The notes beneath the pieces were generated by a model, which saw only the letters and a list, made by a program, of their open reading frames with translations, had not been told where the DNA came from and did no database searches. Shown here piece after piece: positions 20,901-28,119 of a stretch of DNA of 64,000 nt. Within the stretch, counting starts at the first letter, position 1, and each line of letters begins with the position of its first letter. This DNA comes from Verrucomicrobia bacterium IMCC26134 (GTDB taxonomy: Bacteria > Verrucomicrobiota > Verrucomicrobiia > Opitutales > Opitutaceae): positions 2,341,501-2,405,500 of the forward strand of contig CP011265.1 in NCBI GenBank assembly GCA_000972765.1. The letters run 5' to 3'. A program made the position numbers and the translations under genes.

Positions 20901-21552
20901 CTACTCGCCAGCCCTCCCCTCGCCCATAACTATACCCGCCGGCCAATCCTTCGTAGACCTCACCCTCACACCGGTGAATGACGGTCTCGCGGAAACGGCG
21001 GAAACCATCACGCTCACGCTGGGCGACACCGGCACCTATGACGTGGGGTCCCCCGCAAGCGCGACCATCACCATCGCGGCGAGTTTCATTCCCTCTCAAA
21101 CGTGGCGGCAGCTCTACTTCAACACCACTGCCAACACCGGGCTCTTCGCCGACGCCGCCGACTACGATGGAGACGGCGTCTCGAACCTCCTCGAATACGC
21201 CCTCGGCGGCGATCCCACGATCGCCACCGACACCGAGGGCACCGGTCTGCTTCCCATTGGAACCGCAGCCGACGCAAGCGACGCCCTGCTGAGCGACCGC
21301 TTCTCCCTCGCGTTCGTGCTCGATAACCCGAGCCCGACCGACCTCACTTACACGGTCGAAGCCACCAGTGATTTGGCAAATTGGACGCCGGTCGCCGCGA
21401 AGACCGGTGCCGGCAACTGGACGTGGCTCGGTGTAGGCGCCAGCCACGTCGTTACCAGCGGCACAACCGCGGTCACGGTAAAGGTCGGAGACCTCGTGAC
21501 GACCGACGGCAATCCCCGTCGCATGATGCGTCTCAAAGTCACCGCTCCGTAA
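17911..21552 (+). CDS. Secreted multidomain protein: Calx-beta, SdiA-regulated-like propeller, lamin-tail domain
   Basis: About 1,213 residues from the ATG at 17911, chosen over one 14 codons upstream because it opens a signal peptide (residues about 1-35, ending SRSNAA). Domain order: an unassigned beta-rich N-terminal domain (36-250), a Calx-beta domain (about 255-366), a SdiA-regulated/phytase-like propeller (about 370-660; QEASGVTYNWDTNTLFIVGD, GLEGVTYDPQTSGFIFVKE), a cadherin-like piece, a lamin-tail domain (about 767-897; LRVTEVAPW, DWFELTNTGTG), a second Calx-beta (about 947-1060), and a C-terminal region with DGDGVSNLLEYALGGDP, a motif common at the ends of verrucomicrobial secreted proteins. 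It probably sits outside the cell; function unknown. Confidence 0.8.
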   Translation: MNPASQTSRTRRSLVTAFFCALIASFSPSRSNAAVVAGDIAFVGVNATDPDQFAILAVNAIAGGDTFIVTDGGYTGTTTTAASTTFRSTEGFLQYTAPAGGITKGSVLLFTGGGGVAANAAVARNGGGAAGSVSLLANTTPNTTNFTFSSSGDSLTAYTISSGTHLSGAPTLIAFICFGPTPYGTGGANLTSVPTIANGQVLDVTNLDNAIFTSATTAYSQTIAALNSASNFSARDTTAYDLTALSSAPAVSMTPAVNLSVNSNTGSEAGTTVITVTATSSAAVAGDKTVSIAVTGAGITAGDYVLSNSTITIPGGATIGTVTFKVLDDALLEGTETATLTISAPSAGIVLGATTSLNVMITDNETSVDLSKYVRVGRYDLPEPTRTTPPANNLLAQEASGVTYNWDTNTLFIVGDGSTSVTEVTKTGVLVSSMTLHSDVSTQVTDFVDTEGITYVGGGQFVMTEERDRQAVKFTYVAGGTLTRAAAQTVKLGTTIGNIGLEGVTYDPQTSGFIFVKEISPIGIFQTTIDFAAGTASNGAPSATNSTNLFNPALANLEDTSDIFAFATIPALAGQSDAGNLLILSQESGLIRNVDRAGNILSTLTLVSDAGNPLSIQNQTHEGITMDRDGVIYVVNEAGGGDTDHPQLWVFAPSAITNASPSALTLSTASALIPENTPTTEAVKFASIVVTDSDGVGVNQLSVSGADSTVFEIIGTGLYLKAGTVLSFNTKSSYNVTVNVDDNTIGNTPDAFSNFTLNLSSVGGGVSYLRVTEVAPWSSSNSPVTADWFELTNTGTGAITITGWKMYDSGVGGFGSAGLLNGITTIAAGESVIFVDGQTKISLFITNWFGAGGAPAGLQIGYYGGPGLSSGGDAVKIYDVGGTERASVAFGASTPAPGPYLTFDNATGLNNATLSVLSAVGTNGAFNANSNTVEIGSPGTATAASTALVSIIATDSNAAETGSDTGTFRITRTGSTTLAMDVVVSIATGIGQAIGADYSPALPSPITIPAGQSFVDLTLTPVNDGLAETAETITLTLGDTGTYDVGSPASATITIAASFIPSQTWRQLYFNTTANTGLFADAADYDGDGVSNLLEYALGGDPTIATDTEGTGLLPIGTAADASDALLSDRFSLAFVLDNPSPTDLTYTVEATSDLANWTPVAAKTGAGNWTWLGVGASHVVTSGTTAVTVKVGDLVTTDGNPRRMMRLKVTAP

Positions 21553-21563
21553 GGGCCGAATAT

Positions 21564-21614
21564 GCCAAACGCAAAAGGCCGGTTCCCGACGGGAACCGGC
21601 CTTTTGCGTTTGGC
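21564..21614. terminator. Bidirectional rho-independent terminator, 25-bp perfect palindromic arms
   Basis: Arms of 25 bases pair perfectly around a single central A. The core GGCCGGTTCCCG with its complement is flanked by AAAA on the left and TTTT on the right, so a GC stem is followed by a U run in both directions. It lies between two convergent genes (ending 21552 on plus and 21678 on minus), exactly where a shared terminator is expected. Confidence 0.9.
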
Positions 21615-21677
21615 TGTTAAAGAGGCGAGGCGGGCGAAGAACCCGGTTTTTACGCTTCAGCAACAAGCACGCCTCGC

Positions 21678-22913
21678 TTACTTTTTGGAGCGAAGCGGAC
21701 CAAATAATTTAGCTCCCAGCATATTGGTGCGGCGTGGGGCGAAAGGAGAAGCAACGGTCGCCGCCTTTGGGGATTTCCCACTCGAACGCGCAGCGGAGGC
21801 GGGCTTGGAGGAAGTCAGTGCCGAGCGTGAACTCGTAACCGGAGGAAGCACACGCACTGGCTTGTGAACGGGGATAACGGCCTCGGCAGAAGGTGAGCGG
21901 GCAACGATAAACTCGCGGATAACCTCCTCCCGGGCGCGCTGCTTAAGCTCGAGCTCGATATCTTCCGTGGTGCGTTGCACCTCCTGTTTTTCGAGGGCTT
22001 TGCGCATCTTGGAAAGCGCGAGGTTTTGCAACTGGCGGACACGCTCCCGGGTAACGCGAAACTTTTCGCCCACCTCTTCAAGCGTAAGTTCGTCCCTGCC
22101 ATCGAGCCCAAAGCGATAACGGATAATCTCGGCCTCGCGTGGATCAAGAGACTGCACAAGCGCGTTGAGCGCGTCATTTTGTCCACTGGACTGCAAACTC
22201 TCGGCGGGACTGACGGCGTTTTCGTCTCCTACGATCTCGCCGAAAGTGGTCGAGTCGCCTTCTTCACCCATGGGCGCGTCAAGCGAGGCGGGGCGGACAC
22301 TGACAGATTTGAGATGGGCAACCTTGCTGGTCGGCACCTGCAACTCGATGGCGATCTCTTCATCGCTAGGCTCGCGCCCAAGCTCTTCAGCCAGAGCCAT
22401 GGCGGTGCGGCGCATCTTGGATATTTTATCCACCAGATGAACCGGCAACCGGATGGTTTTAGACTGGTTGGCAAGCGCGCGCTTGATCGACTGCTTGATC
22501 CACCAGGCGGCATAGGTGGAAAGCTTGCCACCCTTGGTGGGGTCGAAACGCTCCACAGCCTTGATAAGGCCCAAGTTACCCTCGCTGATAAGATCGAGTA
22601 GTGGCAAACCGAAGTCCTTGTAATCCATCGCGATTTTAACGACGAGACGAAGGTTTGCCGAGATCATGTGATCGCGGGCAACCTTGTCGCCCTTCAAGAT
22701 ACGTTTCGCGAGGCGGACCTCCTCATCGATAGTGAGAAGTGGAGTTTTGCCAATCTCCTGCAAGTATAGCTGCAGGTTATTGCGTTCGGCCGGTTCCTCG
22801 GGAGCGGCGGCGGCGCGAATCGGCTCAAGGAAAGAAGGAGCGGATTCCAAAGCGGTAGCGCTGCCTTCAGACGAGGCGGAAGATGAACGATCAGAGGGAG
22901 TGAAGGATGACAT
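21678..22913 (-). CDS. Sigma-70 family RNA polymerase sigma factor, RpoS/SigB-like
   Basis: A sigma factor of about 411 residues. I use the ATG at 22913; a TTG two codons upstream also keeps the frame. Region 1.2 (LQLYLQEIGKTPLLTIDEE), region 2 (LISEGNLGLIKAVERFDPTKG, STYAAWWIKQSIKRA), region 3 (RLPVHLVDKISKM) and region 4 (LEEVGEKFRVTRERVRQLQN) are all present, and region 1.1 is missing, so it is a group 2 or RpoS-like alternative factor rather than the primary one at 39723-41528. After region 4 there is an extra tail of about 100 residues, Ser/Ala/Lys/Arg-rich, not found in most such factors. A 277-base AT-rich leader precedes it. Confidence 0.92.
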   Translation of the reverse strand: MSSFTPSDRSSSASSEGSATALESAPSFLEPIRAAAAPEEPAERNNLQLYLQEIGKTPLLTIDEEVRLAKRILKGDKVARDHMISANLRLVVKIAMDYKDFGLPLLDLISEGNLGLIKAVERFDPTKGGKLSTYAAWWIKQSIKRALANQSKTIRLPVHLVDKISKMRRTAMALAEELGREPSDEEIAIELQVPTSKVAHLKSVSVRPASLDAPMGEEGDSTTFGEIVGDENAVSPAESLQSSGQNDALNALVQSLDPREAEIIRYRFGLDGRDELTLEEVGEKFRVTRERVRQLQNLALSKMRKALEKQEVQRTTEDIELELKQRAREEVIREFIVARSPSAEAVIPVHKPVRVLPPVTSSRSALTSSKPASAARSSGKSPKAATVASPFAPRRTNMLGAKLFGPLRSKK

Positions 22914-23190
22914 GGCCAAAACGAGGTTGAAGTTAAATTAAACCGCTGTGTGCCGGACACCTGACGATGTATGTATACGACTTAGTAAGGCCCCAGCGCA
23001 ATTGGTTCCATTCAATATATGAGGCTAGTAGGCCAAGTGATGCGTAGATCAAACAAACCAGCGACTTTAGTGATTGGGGTTTATTAACTATATTAAGTTT
23101 TTACTTAATAGTAATAAGCAGAAAAATGCATGCCCTTAAGTTAACATAAAATTGTCAATTAATAGGTTACATGATTAAAATTAATGAATT
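22914..23190. other. AT-rich intergenic region upstream of the sigma factor gene
   Basis: This 277-base gap has no coding potential that I can support and is strikingly AT-rich against the GC-rich surroundings, most of all 23070-23190. It contains TTAAGT-TTTT-ACTTAA, a 6-bp inverted repeat at 23093-23108, and AATGAA-TTTCA-TTCATT spanning the end of the DUF1275 gene (23183-23199). Its position makes it the likely promoter and leader of the sigma factor gene and the 3' untranslated region of the DUF1275 gene. No clear promoter boxes can be assigned because promoter consensus in this group is not known to me. Confidence 0.5.
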
Positions 23191-23877
23191 TCATTCATTG
23201 ATATCTTTATTCGGATGAATATGCCGGTAATGAGCATAGCTTGTATAAGCGATTGCCACTAGCAAAGTGAGTGCTGCGGGGTAGTAGAGCGCATTGCTCT
23301 CATGAACTCGGAATAACGCGGTGCCGGCAACTCCACCGATAGTGAACCCGACAAAAACCAACAAGCAAAGTCGCAGGCGAAGATGGTCTACCTCAAGTCC
23401 ACGCAGAAGGTGGCCGATTGACGAACCGATGTCAGTGATCATTCCGGTGAGATGAGTCGTGCGGAGGATTGTGCCGCTGTAGGTGCTGGCCATCGCGTTC
23501 TGCAGACCGCAGGCGGCGGATGCGAAATAACTGCCAGCCTCGAAGTGACGTTGCATCAAGACCGCGGCAATACCAAGCAGGAGCCCTTCGATTGCAAGGG
23601 TCGCGCCATAGCGGCGACCGAGCTTCAAGGTCTGCCGCTGGATTAAAAACCCGCTCAAGATCGCCCCCGCAAAGAAAGCGAATAGGACGCAACCTAAATG
23701 CAGCACGGCAGGACCATTGAGTTCAAAAAGCGCGATACTCAGCAGGCTTGTCGTGCCCGTGAGGTGAGTCACCGCCTGATGGCTATAGCTGAGAAAACCG
23801 ATCGCATTTACCATACCTGCGATTCCAGCCAAGGCGGCTCCGCCGATCCAAGCCCAGTGCCCGAGTTTTTTGAGCAT
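23191..23877 (-). CDS. DUF1275 (YoaK) family membrane protein
   Basis: A 228-residue integral membrane protein with about six hydrophobic segments. The DUF1275 hallmarks are present: GIAGMVNAIGFLSYSHQAV in the first helix region, then HLTGTTS, GLQNAMASTYSG and TTHLTGMITDIGSSIG. The family is widespread and its function is unknown. It is preceded by a 109-base gap after the next gene upstream on the strand and followed by the AT-rich stretch before the sigma factor gene. Family assignment is confident, activity unknown. Confidence 0.88.
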   Translation of the reverse strand: MLKKLGHWAWIGGAALAGIAGMVNAIGFLSYSHQAVTHLTGTTSLLSIALFELNGPAVLHLGCVLFAFFAGAILSGFLIQRQTLKLGRRYGATLAIEGLLLGIAAVLMQRHFEAGSYFASAACGLQNAMASTYSGTILRTTHLTGMITDIGSSIGHLLRGLEVDHLRLRLCLLVFVGFTIGGVAGTALFRVHESNALYYPAALTLLVAIAYTSYAHYRHIHPNKDINE

Positions 23878-23986
23878 AACAAAGCGGATGCATAATCATC
23901 GTTATCCGAGAACGCAATCTCCGCACCGCCACTTCATATGAAGCCACTTACCTCAGCAGGGAAAACTGCGGATCCGGCGGGACTGC

Positions 23987-25534
23987 TCAGACCGCACCCG
24001 GCGGGGCGGACGAATTGGTGGGTGGGATGGCCGTGTAGCCAAACAGGCCGCGTTTCTTGATCGCAGCGACAACCGGAGAAGGGACCATCGCCTCCCATCG
24101 GGCGTCGCCCAGCCGGATTCGTTCAAGCACATCGGGCGAGAATATGTTCAGGATGTCGCGATTAAACCCGATGATGCACTCCAGATAGTGGTTTTCCTGC
24201 AAATGCTCGTAGAGGCTGCGCAGGTTGGGCGAGACCTGAACATTGCGGGCGGTGATGAGCACCTCCTGGGCGAAAGGAGATGCTCCGATGGCGGGGGAGC
24301 GGGTCGTAGTGCCCTCACTCCCTGCGGCGAGGGGCGCGTGGCGACCGCCATCCAGGTAGCGATCGTAGGCTCCTCGCTGCATCGGGTAGATGTAGAGGCG
24401 GACGCTGTTTCTGAACAGGCGACCAAAGTTCTCGAGGATTCCGCCCTCGAGATGCTCGTAATAGCGCTCGTTAAATATTTCGAGCAGGTTGTTGATGCCC
24501 ATGGCGACGCCGATCATCTCCTTGGTGTAACGGCGGAAGTAGGAGGTGAGCCGGTAGTATTCACTGTAGTTGGAAATCAATACCGTGCAACCTATGTCAC
24601 CGAGCATATCGACCCGCGAGAGGAAGTCAGCGGCGTCGAGGGTGCCGCCAGCAAGGAGGTTGTTCATGGTGATCTCCATGAGCACGATCATCTCTTTGCC
24701 CTGCACGGCCGGCTCCTGCAGGAACTGAGCGGAGGCGCAATTCAACATGTCCACATTGACATGGGTGACGGGGCGGAAGCTGCCGCGCTCGACGAGGATG
24801 GCTTTTTTGTAAAGGACCTCGGAGGGCTGGAGCACATCTCCGCCGGGACCGAACATCACGGCGTTGGTCAGGCCGCACCGCACAAGATGAAGCGACATCA
24901 GACGGTTGTCCACGTGGGCAAAGGCTGGGCCGGAAAATTTGAGCATATCCACCTCGATGCGATCGGAACCGAGGTTGTCCGCGAGCGAGGCGATAAACTT
25001 CTCCAAATCGTCGCGGTAATAAAAGGCCGCGTAGATCAGGTTGGTTCCCACGATGCCGATGGCTTCCTGCTGGCGGACGTTGTCTTTATCCCACATCCGC
25101 ACGTGGAGCATGACATCGTTCGGCACGGACTCACCGGGCGCGGCCTGAAACCGGATGCCCATCCAGCCATGGCAATCGTTGTTACCCTTGTAGGCTTTGG
25201 CGGCGACGGTGTCGGCGAACACGAAAAATTTAGTGCTCTCGCCCCTTTTGTGCTGAAGCCGTTCGATAAGGAGGGCATACTCGTGATCGAGCATGGTGAC
25301 GAGTCGCTCGCGGGAAACGTAGCGTGGCGCCTTCCCGTAAATCACATCGCTGAAAGTCATATCGTAGGCCGACATTGATTTGGCGATGGTGCCGGCCGCG
25401 CCGCCGGCCTGGAAAAAAACGCGGGCGACCTCCTGGCCGGCGCCGATCTCGGCAAAAGTGCCGTATTTGGTATCGTCCAAATTAATGGTCAGGGCCTTGC
25501 GGTTGGTGGTGAGCAGGTTCGGAGGCGTGTCCAT
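23987..25534 (-). CDS. Conserved protein of unknown function, 515 residues
   Basis: A soluble protein of 515 residues without signal peptide or membrane segments. The N-terminal block GTFAEIGAGQEVARVFFQAG, then GTIAKSMSAYDMTFSD and GKAPRYVSRERLVTML, is highly conserved-looking; I recall homologues in several phyla that carry doubtful automatic names (TonB-dependent receptor, nicotinate-nucleotide adenylyltransferase), neither of which is supported by motifs here. Later segments (NCHGWMGIRFQ, VDMLNCASAQFL, MEITMNNLL) look like a compact alpha/beta enzyme with a conserved Cys-Ala-Ser. It is transcribed divergently from sppA over a 158-base gap. I do not assign a function. Confidence 0.8.
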   Translation of the reverse strand: MDTPPNLLTTNRKALTINLDDTKYGTFAEIGAGQEVARVFFQAGGAAGTIAKSMSAYDMTFSDVIYGKAPRYVSRERLVTMLDHEYALLIERLQHKRGESTKFFVFADTVAAKAYKGNNDCHGWMGIRFQAAPGESVPNDVMLHVRMWDKDNVRQQEAIGIVGTNLIYAAFYYRDDLEKFIASLADNLGSDRIEVDMLKFSGPAFAHVDNRLMSLHLVRCGLTNAVMFGPGGDVLQPSEVLYKKAILVERGSFRPVTHVNVDMLNCASAQFLQEPAVQGKEMIVLMEITMNNLLAGGTLDAADFLSRVDMLGDIGCTVLISNYSEYYRLTSYFRRYTKEMIGVAMGINNLLEIFNERYYEHLEGGILENFGRLFRNSVRLYIYPMQRGAYDRYLDGGRHAPLAAGSEGTTTRSPAIGASPFAQEVLITARNVQVSPNLRSLYEHLQENHYLECIIGFNRDILNIFSPDVLERIRLGDARWEAMVPSPVVAAIKKRGLFGYTAIPPTNSSAPPGAV

Positions 25535-25650
25535 AAGGGGTATCGGAACGAAACCGGAGGCTTATGCAAAGCACATGATAGGTCAAAATCACCTCGAAAG
25601 CCGGCCCAAGCTAAAAAATGACTACGTGAAAATCACCACGACAGGGAAAT

Positions 25651-25676
25651 GCGGCTCGCCGCCCAAGGCGGGCCGC
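25651..25676 (+). promoter_or_regulatory. Hairpin just upstream of sppA
   Basis: GCGGCTCGCC, six bases, then GGCGGGCCGC form a 10-bp stem with one G-U pair, ending 16 bases before the sppA ATG. There is no U run and no gene ends here on the plus strand, so it is not an ordinary terminator. It could mask or shape the translation start of sppA. The structure is seen; the role is inference. Confidence 0.35.
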
Positions 25677-25692
25677 ACCTAGCGTGACAGCG

Positions 25693-27495
25693 ATGAAAGC
25701 GTTTTTTGCGTCATTTGTAGGAACCTTGCTCGCCTTAGCCGCTTTTGTGGCGGTCTGCGTGGTCCTGGTCTTCGGCGGGTTGGCGGTGCTCGCCACACTC
25801 GGCGAACAACCCGTTACCGTCGAAAACGGTGCCTACTTGGTGCTGAATCTCGACGGCGTGAATCTCACGGATTCGCCTCCCTTGGTAGACGAAAGCGGAC
25901 TGGGATGGCTGTTGAGTGGCGACGCGCCCAAGCCTCTCGCCCTGAGACGGGCGACCGAGACCCTGCGTGCGGCGGCCAAGGACAGCCGGATCCGCGGCGT
26001 GTTCATCACCGGGATGTTTGCTCCCGCGGACTACGGCACCGGCTTTGCGGCACTGAGCGAACTGCGCGGAGCGCTTAAGGAGTTCAAGCAATCAGGTAAA
26101 CCCGTGAAAGCTTACTTCGACGAGATCGGCACCCATGAGCTCTACCTTGCTTCGGTCGCCCAGGAACTGGTGGTCAACCCCTTCGGCCTCGTGGTGATGC
26201 CTGGGTTATCCAGCGAACCGATGTTTTTTGGCGCGGCCTTCGATAAATGGGGCATCGGCGTCCAAGTCACCCGCTCAGGGAAATACAAAGGAGCGGTGGA
26301 GCCCTACATCCGGCAGGACCTAAGCGTGGAAAATCGCGAGCAACTGGAAGTGCTGTTAAAAGATTTATGGAATGTGGTGGTCGCGGATATCGCAGAGGCT
26401 CGCGCCATAAGTCCGGTCGCGGTGCAATCCCTGGTTGACGCAGAGGGACTGATCAGGCCGGAAAGTGCGCAACGCGCTGGATTGATCTCGGCTGTTGGTT
26501 ACCGCGATGAACTGCTTAAACTATTACATGAAGAAACCGGCGCGGAAGACGGCGAGCCCTTCACGCAAGTAGCATTCTCCGACTACGAAAAGGTGCTCAA
26601 AAGCAAACCCGCCAAACTCGACAAGGACAACACCATCGCAATCCTCTACGCAGAAGGAGAGATCGTGGACGGCGAAGGGGATAAAGGCGAAATAGGCGGA
26701 TCGGCGTTCGCCCGTGAACTACGTGCGCTGCGGCAGGATGAATCTATCGTGGCAGTGGTCCTGCGGGTGAACAGCCCGGGCGGTTCAGCCAGCGCAGCGG
26801 AGGAGATTTTACGCGAACTCCGTCTGCTCAAGGAAACCAAACACCTTGTCATCTCCATGGGCACCTACGCGGCTTCGGGAGGCTACTGGATATCCGCCTA
26901 TGGCGACCGGATCTTCACCGAAGCGGCTACGGTGACGGGCTCCATCGGAGTCTTCGGCATGCAGTTCAACGTGCAGGAGCTAGGCACGAAAGTCGGCGTG
27001 ACCTGGGACCGCGTCCAGACAGGCGCTTTGGCAGGAGTAATGTCCAATGCCCGGCCGAAATCCGCGGTGGAACTGGCGGTTTTCCAGCGACTGGTGGACC
27101 ACACCTACGACCAGTTTTTGGATCGAGTGGCCGAGGGTCGTGATCTTAAAAGAGAAAGCGTCCATGAAATCGCCCAAGGCCGGGTCTGGTCCGGTGAACA
27201 AGCGGTGAAACTGGGGCTGGCCGATGAGATCGGAGGACTGGGTTCAGCCATCGCCTGCGCGGCAAAACTAGCGGAGATCAAAGGTGAACCCGCGCTTTAC
27301 GAATACCCCGCCACCCAGCCGCTGGGCGTCGCGATCAAAGACCTGCTCAACGGCCATTCCCACCCGGAAACCAAGATGCGCGGCCCCTTGGGCGGGCTTG
27401 CGCGTCAAGTGGAAGCCCAGATTCGCACCCTTGGACGCTTCAACGATCCGAGGGGAATCTATGTCCGCATGCCCTTGGAGCTAAGCGCGCACTAA
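25693..27495 (+). CDS. sppA: Signal peptide peptidase SppA, 67K type
   Basis: A membrane-anchored S49 protease of 600 residues with two tandem peptidase domains, the long bacterial SppA form that digests leftover signal peptides in the inner membrane. An N-terminal transmembrane segment covers residues about 5-35. The general base is Lys199 in SGKYKGAVEPYIRQDL in the first domain, and the nucleophile is Ser395 in GTYAASGGYWIS in the second; VTGSIGVFG follows. I choose the ATG at 25693 over the GTG three codons upstream. No SD is present, but a hairpin sits just before the start. Length and catalytic residues match a working enzyme. Confidence 0.93.
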   Translation: MKAFFASFVGTLLALAAFVAVCVVLVFGGLAVLATLGEQPVTVENGAYLVLNLDGVNLTDSPPLVDESGLGWLLSGDAPKPLALRRATETLRAAAKDSRIRGVFITGMFAPADYGTGFAALSELRGALKEFKQSGKPVKAYFDEIGTHELYLASVAQELVVNPFGLVVMPGLSSEPMFFGAAFDKWGIGVQVTRSGKYKGAVEPYIRQDLSVENREQLEVLLKDLWNVVVADIAEARAISPVAVQSLVDAEGLIRPESAQRAGLISAVGYRDELLKLLHEETGAEDGEPFTQVAFSDYEKVLKSKPAKLDKDNTIAILYAEGEIVDGEGDKGEIGGSAFARELRALRQDESIVAVVLRVNSPGGSASAAEEILRELRLLKETKHLVISMGTYAASGGYWISAYGDRIFTEAATVTGSIGVFGMQFNVQELGTKVGVTWDRVQTGALAGVMSNARPKSAVELAVFQRLVDHTYDQFLDRVAEGRDLKRESVHEIAQGRVWSGEQAVKLGLADEIGGLGSAIACAAKLAEIKGEPALYEYPATQPLGVAIKDLLNGHSHPETKMRGPLGGLARQVEAQIRTLGRFNDPRGIYVRMPLELSAH

Positions 27496-27503
27496 GCCCG
27501 CCA

Positions 27504-27521
27504 CCCGGTTTTGAAACCGGG
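27504..27521. repeat. Short hairpin between sppA and sufT
   Basis: CCCGGTTT-TG-AAACCGGG is a perfect 8-bp inverted repeat in the 48-base gap between sppA and sufT. It has no T run after it, so termination is unlikely; it could be an RNA-processing or stability element between two cotranscribed genes. Function not established. Confidence 0.35.
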
Positions 27522-27543
27522 ACGAACGAGTTTACCATTTATC

Positions 27544-28083
27544 ATGAGCACAACCAGACTGCTTGAAGAGACCCCCGCCACCTTGATCCCGGCCGGCACC
27601 CCTGCCCTCCTCCCGATCGGCACCCAAGTCCACATCGTGCAGACGCTTGGCGGCAACGTCACCGTGCGCACGGACCACGGTCTGTTTCGCATCTCGCGCC
27701 AGCACGCGGAAGCGATTGCCGGACTCGATACGGCCAAACTCGACGCCGATGCCGCCACCACCGGATCCGAGTTTAACGAAGCCGCGGTCTGGGACGCACT
27801 GCGCGGCTGTTTCGACCCCGAAATACCGGTCAACATCGTGGACCTCGGGCTCATCTACGACCTCGACATCGAACCGCTGGGCGAAGGCGGAAACCGCGTC
27901 GAAGTGAAGATGACCCTCACCGCGCCAGGCTGCGGAATGGGACCGGTGATAGCGGAGGATGCACGCGCTCGCATCGCCTCGCTCCCTTCGGTGACTGAAG
28001 CAAAAGTGCACATCGTATGGGACCCGACCTGGACCCCGCAGATGATTTCGGAAGCAGGGCGAAAACAACTCGGACTGGAGTAA
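27544..28083 (+). CDS. sufT: Fe-S cluster assembly protein SufT (MIP18/DUF59 domain)
   Basis: About 179 residues. The N-terminal piece with TQVHIVQTLGGNVTVRT is typical of SufT, and the C-terminal MIP18/DUF59 domain has FDPEIPVNIVDLGLIYDLDI and the cysteine motif TLTAPGCGMGP. SufT helps iron-sulphur cluster maturation, usually when demand is high. I use the ATG at 27544; an in-frame TTG at 27511 lies inside the upstream hairpin. No other suf gene is nearby, so it stands apart from the main SUF operon. It probably cotranscribes with sppA and the glycosyltransferase 36 bases downstream. Confidence 0.9.
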   Translation: MSTTRLLEETPATLIPAGTPALLPIGTQVHIVQTLGGNVTVRTDHGLFRISRQHAEAIAGLDTAKLDADAATTGSEFNEAAVWDALRGCFDPEIPVNIVDLGLIYDLDIEPLGEGGNRVEVKMTLTAPGCGMGPVIAEDARARIASLPSVTEAKVHIVWDPTWTPQMISEAGRKQLGLE

Positions 28084-28119
28084 GCGCGTGCTTCCTATCG
28101 CGCCACAAATGCGATCCAC

